Shown here in pieces: positions 31,323 to 36,198 of a DNA stretch of 36,198 bases (the first letter of the stretch is position 1; every line of letters starts with the position of its first letter). Origin of the DNA: Chloroflexota bacterium (lineage in GTDB: Bacteria > Chloroflexota > Anaerolineae > Promineifilales > Promineifilaceae); the NCBI GenBank assembly GCA_018004935.1, contig JAGNBF010000083.1:1-36198 (forward strand), given 5' to 3'. The position numbers were made by a program, and so were the translations under genes. The notes under the pieces are model-generated. The model was given only the letters and a program-made list of their open reading frames with translations. It was not told where the DNA came from and did no database searches.

Positions 31323-32417
31323 TTAGGGAATGCTGTCCCAGTAATCACGAATATCCAGATCCCAATCGGGGTCGCGCATATCGGTGTCGGTGATGGTGCT
31401 GAGATCAACTACTGGGGCATCTTCAAGGGTGATGTCGGCTATATCAAGGATAAACTGTTCATCCTCTTCATTGAATGTAAGGCGTTCCCAGGGGACGGCT
31501 ACCGTATTTTCAGCCAGACCCAGGAAGCCCCCGAAATCTACAACGGCATAGACCACTTTGCCGGAGTTCAGGTCCAGGATAGCATCCTCAACTTCTCCCA
31601 AATCCTCATCCTCTGTGTTGATCAGGTTGAAGTCATTGTCTAAAAGACCACTGAACTCACTGAGCTGTAACAGACGATCTGATTCGCTATCAAGCAGTCC
31701 GGCGGCCTCAGCATCTAAGACAAACCCTTCTTCGTCCAGGTCCGCCATATCAAGTTCAGAAGCTGTTTCCAAATCCGTGGCTACGCCCTCGAAGATAATT
31801 GTTCTGTCTTCGGTGAGGGTGTCATCACTGTTGAAGGGGGGTAGTGACGCATCAAAGAAATCCCAGGTTACAGCGGCGATACGTTCATCGCTCCCCAAGA
31901 ATCCGCCAGCGTCAAATACCAGGTAATGAATATTACCTTCCATATCTACCAGCACTTCGGAAACTTCGCCTACTACTTCATCTGCGTCATTCATGATATT
32001 CATGCCTATCAGATCGCTGGCCAGAATAACATTCGTTTCGCTGATGGATTCGGTGGACGTTACGGTACCAGTAGCGGCCGGTGTAGGTTTAACCACGGTA
32101 GCCGTCATGACGATTGTAGGTGTCATGACAACCGTCGCTGTCTCTTCTACGGTCGCTGTCTCTTCTACCATAGGTGTTTCTGTTTCTTCCATGACCATCG
32201 TGCCTACACCTTCGGTCGTGGCATCTGAAACATCCAGGGTAACATTGGGTGTTACATCAGTATTTGGGCTACCCCCCGGTGTTTCATTTCCCAGCCCCCC
32301 ACCTGCTCCAGGGGTACTGTTGGTTTGGTTTGTGTCTCCCTCGCAAGCGGCTATCAGAAAAGTCACAAGCAAGAATGACAGCACCAGGGTTAACCAGTTT
32401 TGTCGTGTCGTGTTCAT
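31323..32417 (-). CDS. Lipoprotein with two PRC-barrel domains
   Basis: A 364-residue exported protein. The lipobox LIAAC places the lipid anchor at Cys25. A Thr/Glu/Val low-complexity linker (about 30-125) contains imperfect repeats such as VEETATV and VMTATVV. Two PRC-barrel domains follow: about 130-190 (SDLIGMNIMNDADEVVGEVS, HYLVFDAGGFLG) and about 250-315 (GLLDNDFNLINTEDEDLGEV, VYAVVDFGGFLG). The pair of GGFLG motifs suggests an internal duplication. PRC barrels bind partner proteins or RNA; an extracytoplasmic PRC pair is unusual and its role is unknown. The protein is very acidic. GGAG seven bases upstream supports the start. Confidence 0.9.
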   Translation of the reverse strand: MNTTRQNWLTLVLSFLLVTFLIAACEGDTNQTNSTPGAGGGLGNETPGGSPNTDVTPNVTLDVSDATTEGVGTMVMEETETPMVEETATVEETATVVMTPTIVMTATVVKPTPAATGTVTSTESISETNVILASDLIGMNIMNDADEVVGEVSEVLVDMEGNIHYLVFDAGGFLGSDERIAAVTWDFFDASLPPFNSDDTLTEDRTIIFEGVATDLETASELDMADLDEEGFVLDAEAAGLLDSESDRLLQLSEFSGLLDNDFNLINTEDEDLGEVEDAILDLNSGKVVYAVVDFGGFLGLAENTVAVPWERLTFNEEDEQFILDIADITLEDAPVVDLSTITDTDMRDPDWDLDIRDYWDSIP

Positions 32418-33062
32418 AGTTCATCTCCTCGTACTAAACGACGTAAGAGGTATCTTCGCGTAAACGGTACTAAGGCCCAAGTTTGTCTCTACCCCAAGGG
32501 GTAATTATTCTAGACCTCAAGATAATGATATGGGGTAGTAGAATTCTCTCTTGCTTTTGGCGAAGATACCGTGGGGATTTTTAGCAAGAAGAGTGGCACC
32601 AAACCTACCCCTACCATGTATTTAATGATACAAGGAACTCTGGAGGATACCTGAGGCTGGGGTACTTTTTTGCGGTGGACTGAAGCATGGTTTTTTTAAC
32701 CCCTGCTTACTAACTATTACTAGGACGAGGGTACCGGTATTTGTTGGCCCCGGCAATATAGGGGAATTGGGCGGGGAAGCCCACTGGTATGCTCCCAAAA
32801 AGAAAGCTCTAAAAGTCAGCCGGTAGATCCTTTTGACTCTTAGAGCTTTTCTGAGGGTAATGCGGGTTTGGAACTGGGGAGGTGCATTTACCTAAAATCT
32901 GCCAGTGATTCCAGTCGCGTTTCTCTTGTGCCAGTTTTTGGAGGGAAGGGGTAGTCCCAAACCTTTAGCTGAGCAGATTTGTGTTTATTATAGAGAAAGG
33001 CGGTAGCAGAGGAATGTATCTGGATATAGGTATGAGGTATAGCGTGGACATATAGGCACAAA
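32418..33062. other. Gene-free stretch between the PRC and YciF-like genes
   Basis: I see no gene in these 645 bases. CCTCAAGATAATGAT at about 32514-32528 is a family B boundary without its core. A strong hairpin lies at 32803-32849 and is listed separately. The remainder is unremarkable. Confidence 0.55.
32803..32849. terminator. Terminator-like hairpin
   Basis: AAAGCTCTAAAAGTCA (32803-32818) pairs, with one mismatch, with TGACTCTTAGAGCTTT (32834-32849), followed by TCT. It is 214 bases beyond the end of the YciF-like gene on the minus strand, so which transcript it would stop is unclear. Confidence 0.5.
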
Positions 33063-33575
33063 TTAATGTGTCATCGCTTTTTCATTGATGCCAGTTGTAA
33101 ACATAGAACCTTCAGCCAGGCTCGTCAGCTTTTTGTCGGCACTGCCCTCTTCGTCCAAAGTATCTTGAAGAATATCGGCCGCATCGGAAAAACCGAGTTT
33201 GTCGGCAAAGGTACGGGCCGTGCCATAGCCAGCGATTTCGTAATGTTCAACCCGTTGCGCGGCCGCGATAAGAGCCGCATCCTTTACCGTAGAATCACCC
33301 TTCATATTGATGACTTCCTCTCCCTCTTTAATCAACCCTTTCATCGCCTCACACTCTTTACCGGCAGATGTCGTTCCCAGGCTGTTAAAAACCCGTTCCA
33401 AACGAGACACATGGTTGCGAGTTTCTTCCAGGTGCATTGTAAAAGCTTCCTGTAATCCTCTCGTTGTGGCCGCACGGGCCATCTTAGGTAAAGCGGAAAC
33501 AAGCTGTTGCTCAGCGCTATAAAGATCACGCAGTTCGTGAACAAACAGTTCTTGTAGAGAATTTAGTTGATGCAT
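33063..33575 (-). CDS. YciE/YciF-type ferritin-like protein (DUF892)
   Basis: A 170-residue helical protein. The opening LQELFVHELRDLYSAEQQLV, HLEETRNHVSRLERVFNSLG, AAQRVEHYEIAGYGTARTFA and DTLDEEGSADKKLTSLAEGS are the DUF892 hallmarks. The Glu, His and Asp residues of these motifs can form a ferritin-like di-iron site. Family members are stress-induced (osmotic, stationary phase). GGAGG six bases before the ATG supports the start. The Ala-rich stretch before RVEHYEI is encoded by a GCGGCCGC octamer. The gene belongs with the CsbD, DUF2383, GlsB and BON genes as part of a general-stress set. Confidence 0.93.
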   Translation of the reverse strand: MHQLNSLQELFVHELRDLYSAEQQLVSALPKMARAATTRGLQEAFTMHLEETRNHVSRLERVFNSLGTTSAGKECEAMKGLIKEGEEVINMKGDSTVKDAALIAAAQRVEHYEIAGYGTARTFADKLGFSDAADILQDTLDEEGSADKKLTSLAEGSMFTTGINEKAMTH

Positions 33576-33596
33576 TTGTTACCTCCAGGTAAGTAG

Positions 33597-33720
33597 GGTC
33601 CGGCAACCGGACCACAGTTTCGATAACGTTCTAACTGTAAGGGTAACTCCTAAGACTCTCGAGGCTTGCGCTTCTCGAAGCCGCGACCTCTGGACGTAGC
33701 ACAGCCTTTCCAGGCTGTGC
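33597..33720. promoter_or_regulatory. Structured spacer between the YciF-like gene and the degenerate regulator
   Basis: Two perfect small hairpins are present: GGTCCGG/CCGGACC at 33597-33613 and GCACAGCCT/AGGCTGTGC at 33699-33720 with a TTCC loop. GCGTTCTC and GAGAACGC flank the region just beyond. This may be the 5' leader of the YciF-like gene or the 3' end of the regulator transcript. No known riboswitch is recognised. Confidence 0.35.
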
Positions 33721-33779
33721 GTTCTCTGGTAAAAACGAAAAATGCCAATGTCGAGAACGCAGGTATAACCACGGTACAT

Positions 33780-34448
33780 CTAGACCCCTACAGGTGATTG
33801 GTATTGCATTTGATAAACTTTTGCCGCATCCTGACGGTTGCTGGCCTCCAGCTTTTTCAGAATATTGTGGACATGGTTTTTGACCGTGCCGCACTCAATA
33901 TACAGTTGGGCCGCAATTTCCTGATTGGTATAACCCACACTGATCAAATGCAAGATTTCTAACTCTCGCGGGCTAAGCGTATCTAGCTGGTTGATGCGAG
34001 TTTCTGTTAATAAAGCGAGTGAGCGTAAGGTGGATAATTGGGCCAGCCGTTCCATCATTTGAGCGGCAATTGTTGGCGAAATGAGGGCCTTTTCTTCCTG
34101 AAGGGCCTGTAATTTTTGCACGATTTCTTCCACAGATTCCTGACGCAAGATATAACCTACTGCGCCAGCTTCTACATAATGGAGAATCGTCTTGGGATCA
34201 TCATTGACGCCGGTAATAATCACCTTTATCTGGGGGTGATTAAGGCGTATTCCCTCCAGCAACTTCATCGTGCATTTGTCCTCTAATGTTTTCCCCAGCA
34301 AAACCACATGAGCATGGCGAAGTAAAAACCAGAGTTCTTCAGAGGTTGTGGCACAACCAACGATGAAAATGTTTGCCTTCTCTTTTAGAGCGGCAGACAA
34401 AGAATCACACAAAAAGCGGGTACTGTCAGCAATGAGTACGCGGATCAT
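33780..34448 (-). CDS. NarL-like regulator with degenerate receiver domain
   Basis: A 222-residue protein with receiver and LuxR-type helix-turn-helix. The phospho-acceptor Asp is replaced by Gly52 (HVVLLGKTLED). The acidic pair is reduced to a single Asp8 (IADST), and the conserved Lys is Arg102 (GYILRQES). The receiver therefore cannot work by normal aspartyl phosphorylation. The DNA-binding part is intact: LSPRELEILHLISVGYTNQE then TVKNHVHNILKKLEASNRQD. Likely a phosphorylation-independent regulator, possibly controlled by ligand or protein binding; alternatively a decaying gene, but the frame is full-length. Codon use looks AT-richer than neighbours, and it lacks the octamer. Confidence 0.9.
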   Translation of the reverse strand: MIRVLIADSTRFLCDSLSAALKEKANIFIVGCATTSEELWFLLRHAHVVLLGKTLEDKCTMKLLEGIRLNHPQIKVIITGVNDDPKTILHYVEAGAVGYILRQESVEEIVQKLQALQEEKALISPTIAAQMMERLAQLSTLRSLALLTETRINQLDTLSPRELEILHLISVGYTNQEIAAQLYIECGTVKNHVHNILKKLEASNRQDAAKVYQMQYQSPVGV

Positions 34449-34659
34449 CTACTTCCTCCTTACTCACTCAAGAATAGTGGATGTAACTGTCACAGGAAAA
34501 ATGCTTGAATCTGTTTACTATTATTCAAAAAAGCCTGTGTATGTGAAATGGGGTGATACCCTACTAGATGGGCAATATGAAATGTATAACAAGTTATATC
34601 GTTGCCTATGCCATGATACATATCTTGCTGGTTGTACTGGGTCTACAATAAGTTTGTGA
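34449..34659. other. Non-coding stretch upstream of the degenerate regulator
   Basis: AT-rich sequence that should contain the regulator's promoter (TTGAATC, TACTATTAT and TATAAC-like stretches are visible but cannot be assigned). CTTCCTCCTTACTCA just outside the gene gives a GGAGGAAG ribosome site on the minus strand. A short open frame here has no recognisable features. Confidence 0.45.
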
Positions 34660-34738
34660 ATGTGCTGTGACCGGTATCCCCACCGAAGCCCAACGAGCAC
34701 AGTCAGGAGAGCAGATCGAGCAATCCCGTATGTCTTAA
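34660..34738 (+). repeat. Family D repeat, copy 3
   Basis: GTGCTGTGACCGGTATCCCC, ACCGAAGCCCAACGAGCAC, AGTCAGGAGAGCAGATCGAG. It is a diverged copy matching 35276-35362 in reverse in the GCCCAACGAGCACAGTCAG part. Confidence 0.75.
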
Positions 34739-34740
34739 GG

Positions 34741-34955
34741 GTTCGCTCAAAATTGAGTGAGGTGGCGCGGTCAGGGGACCGGCCACAGCAAAAAAGAGGG
34801 TTCTTTCGGAATTCGCGGGGTGTGGCTATATGTAGGGGCTGGCCTTGTGCCTGCCCCGCCAAGGGCAACCACAAGGGTTGCCCCTACAGATGGTGTCAAC
34901 CCCCTGAAATCCCGAAGACCCAAAAAGAGAAGTTATTCTTGGACAGTTCCTAAGT
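34741..34955 (+). repeat. Composite of family A and family B repeats with shared outer arm
   Basis: A family A core (GGTGGCGCGGTCAGGGGACC) is followed by a complete family B unit (GGGTTCTTTCGGAATTCGCG to AATCCCGAAGACCC), closed by GAAGTTATTCTTGGACAGTT. That closing arm is also the end of family E at 15810-15830 and of family A at 17221. Confidence 0.82.
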
Positions 34956-35031
34956 TTTAGGATTCCTCAGGGAATGAATATCGGTGCTTTTCTTCGCCTG
35001 GCGAGCAGAAGCATGGTTCATGGAGATGATA

Positions 35032-35244
35032 ATGAACGAATTTATTCTGAAAGGTCAGTGGAAACAGCTTAAAGGTGAAATCCGTAAGCAATGGGGCAAA
35101 CTGACTGATGACGAACTTGATCAGATCAACGGTGAGTATGAAAAGTTGGTGGGTCGCATCCAGGAGCGGTATGGCCGTACTCGTGAAGAGGCGCAGACAG
35201 AAATTGAAGAATACCTGGCGAGCCACCCTACAACCACCTTTTAA
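35032..35244 (+). CDS. CsbD family stress protein
   Basis: A 70-residue protein from the ATG at 35032, chosen because GGAG lies six bases upstream. Nearly the whole length is the CsbD domain: LKGQWKQLKGEIRKQWGKLT, DELDQINGEYEKLVGRIQER and YGRTREEAQTEIEEYL. CsbD proteins are small, hydrophilic, strongly induced general-stress proteins with no known activity. It is a paralogue of the longer, membrane-tailed protein at 13501-13947. A strong terminator follows at 35378-35408 after a family D repeat. Confidence 0.95.
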   Translation: MNEFILKGQWKQLKGEIRKQWGKLTDDELDQINGEYEKLVGRIQERYGRTREEAQTEIEEYLASHPTTTF

Positions 35245-35275
35245 TTACGTGGCACTGCTTGTTCGGACTTTATAC

Positions 35276-35362
35276 GTTAGGACTTATGGTGTTGTTTGAG
35301 CCGGTCTTCTGACTGTGCTCGTTGGGCTTCGGTGGGCACACCGGCCCCAGGGCGTAAGTCTT
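35276..35362 (-). repeat. Family D repeat, copy 4
   Basis: TTAGGACTTATGGTGTTG at the left and AGGGCGTAAGTCTTATA at the right are inverted. The middle TCTTCTGACTGTGCTCG and TGGGCTTCGGTGGG is the reverse of copy 3. Confidence 0.75.
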
Positions 35363-35377
35363 ATACGTGTAAGTATC

Positions 35378-35411
35378 AAAAATCGGCTTCCGGGGGAAGC
35401 CGATTTTTTTT
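35378..35411 (+). terminator. Rho-independent terminator after the CsbD gene
   Basis: AAAAATCGGCTTCC pairs perfectly with GGAAGCCGATTTTT around a GGG loop, and a run of eight T ends the structure. Confidence 0.93.
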
Positions 35412-35429
35412 GTCTTCAGGTGGTTATGC

Positions 35430-35822
35430 TTACTATGAACATAAAATGATATTTTGTTGGTGGTAACAGATGGGGTAGGGCCAGGCTGAAGACTCATCCC
35501 CCCCGCCCCCTCCCCAGTAATTCATTAAATTTTTAATCGGGTAACGCCTTCATTGACCCCATCCCCCTGCCGATTCCCGAAGGAAGGGGGGAATTCCCAT
35601 GGGGCATTTTTCGGGGCATTCGCCCCGAAAAATGCCCCTTAGAAAAGTTCCCCGCCCCTGGGGGCGGGGTTAGGTAGGGGTGGGGGGGATTCCATTACCT
35701 GATTAATTTTTTAAACGACAAGTGGGAAGGGGGGAATACCAGAAGTGCCTGTTTTGAAGCGCGGCCGCGCTTCAAAACAGGCACATTAGAAGGTTCCCTG
35801 CCCCCTTTCCCAAAGGGAAGTA
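35430..35822 (-). repeat. Family C modular hairpin elements, composite copy 7 with two cores
   Basis: The unit at 35520-35722 has both terminal inverted repeats (TTCATTAAATTTTTAATCGG, and ATTACCTGATTAATTTTTTA at the other end) around the GGGGCATTTTTCGGGG hairpin (35601-35638). It is the complete reverse counterpart of copy 1. Next to it, 35745-35784 is a 40-base perfect palindrome (arm GTGCCTGTTTTGAAGCGC) centred on GCGGCCGC. The left flank ATGATATTTTGTTGGTGGTA is the same end seen at 14760. Confidence 0.88.
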
Positions 35823-35825
35823 GAG

Positions 35826-36198
35826 TTATTCCTGAGCTAACTGCACTACGACATGGTGGTGTTGACCATCATCCTGTAAAGGCAGAGCCTTTTCGGGTAG
35901 TGGGATTCCATCTAGGGTTAATTGCTTGATGCCATGACCCAGGCCGGGATTTTCGATAAGGATGTCATAGGTTGTCTGGCGAAAGCGGTAAGTAAACCGA
36001 TAATGTTCCCAGGTTGGGGGCACGCAGGGGTTGAAGTAAAGACGGTTGCCCTGCTGGCGTAACCCTAAAATGCCTTCTATGCCCAGCCGGTACATCCAGC
36101 CGCTGGAACCTGTATACCAGGTCCAACCACCACGTCCTTCATGCGGCCGCACTCCATACACATCGGCCGCAATCACATATGGCTCCGCCTTATACCGG
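35826..36198 (-). CDS. C-terminal end of a GH94 / cyclic beta-1,2-glucan synthase-like protein (partial)
   Basis: The frame is open to the window edge and shows the last 123 residues. RYKAEPYVIAADVYG, GRGGWTWYTGSSGWMYRLGI and EGILGLRQQGNRLYFNPCVP are typical of the C-terminal part of GH94 glycoside phosphorylase domains, as in cyclic beta-1,2-glucan synthases and cellobiose phosphorylases. The ending TYDILIENPGLGHGIKQLTL and VVVQLAQE closes the usual beta-rich domain. Whether the full protein is a large membrane glucan synthase or a soluble phosphorylase cannot be seen here. A GCGGCCGC octamer at 36143 lies in the gene. The stop codon is four bases from a family C repeat. Confidence 0.85.
   Translation of the reverse strand, partial: RYKAEPYVIAADVYGVRPHEGRGGWTWYTGSSGWMYRLGIEGILGLRQQGNRLYFNPCVPPTWEHYRFTYRFRQTTYDILIENPGLGHGIKQLTLDGIPLPEKALPLQDDGQHHHVVVQLAQE

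Larger units (their letters stand above)
95..36150. repeat. Highly iterated palindrome GCGGCCGC (49 copies by hand count)
   Basis: Start positions: 95, 611, 781, 2687, 3549, 4023, 4848, 5223, 5981, 6147, 7531, 7726, 8617, 9808, 10387, 11917, 12472, 12793, 13867, 14140, 15386, 15953, 16283, 16798, 17369, 17423, 17705, 18218, 19038, 19451, 21560, 22229, 22709, 23280, 23391, 24247, 24481, 24753, 25680, 26175, 26377, 26510, 26702, 30767, 30890, 30896, 33259, 35761, 36143. At about 50 percent GC fewer than one or about one copy is expected. Most copies are in genes and all three frames are used (Ala-Ala-Ala, Arg-Pro, Gly-Arg). Many copies are extended to CGCGGCCGCG. Three copies are the exact centre of long intergenic palindromes. 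Confidence 0.95.

Noticed and set aside
34348-34659. Open frame of 103 codons overlapping the degenerate regulator
   Set aside because: Its first third is the antisense of the regulator gene and the rest has no recognisable domain or ribosome site.

Overview
The window reads as bacterial chromosome, most likely from an Anaerolineae-type member of the Chloroflexota. This is inferred from gene content: Ser/Thr kinases fused to TolB-like or FGE-sulfatase modules, many NarL-type regulators, split transketolase, AI-2E permeases, and Chloroflexota-style dispersed hairpin repeats. No rRNA, tRNA, CRISPR array, transposase or phage gene was seen. The taxonomic call is an inference and a marker gene search would settle it.

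Layout. Positions 1-307 hold the end of an unknown gene. 450-6373 carries three consecutive membrane-anchored Ser/Thr kinases, each with a different accessory domain. 6780-10469 (minus strand) carries an ABC-2 exporter (permease plus ATPase) and a YihY/BrkB membrane protein. 11128-12569 (minus) carries an M48 metalloprotease and a small membrane protein. 13501-15580 is a set of small envelope/stress genes: a CsbD-like protein with a membrane tail, DUF1328, a GlsB/YeaQ-like protein and a DUF2383 four-helix protein. 15857-19633 holds three tandem AI-2E-family permeases. 19918-21448 holds a lipoprotein, the 3' remnant of a histidine kinase and its NarL-type regulator. 21889-25250 (minus) holds the two transketolase subunits and a membrane-anchored SDR. 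25413-26919 (minus) holds a hypothetical protein and a YgaP-TM/SRPBCC fusion. 27959-30077 holds a receiver-only protein, a HisKA_3-only truncated kinase and a NarL regulator. 30140-35244 holds a BON protein, a double PRC-barrel lipoprotein, a YciF/DUF892 protein, a regulator with a degenerate receiver and a second CsbD protein. The window ends in the C-terminus of a GH94/cyclic glucan synthase-like protein. The accessory genes look like an envelope and general-stress set interleaved with partly decayed two-component genes.

The strongest unexplained signal is at DNA level. The octamer GCGGCCGC occurs 49 times by hand count in 36 kb, where about one is expected. It falls in coding regions in all three reading frames and at the exact centre of three large intergenic hairpins. 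It behaves like the cyanobacterial HIP1 highly iterated palindrome but with a different sequence.

The second signal is the intergenic space, which is packed with several families of short hairpin elements (called A-G here). One family (C) has imperfect terminal inverted repeats and a conserved GC-rich arm around an interchangeable palindrome of about 38-40 bp. One copy supplies the stop codon of the transketolase N-subunit. Remnants of two histidine kinases are bordered by such elements.
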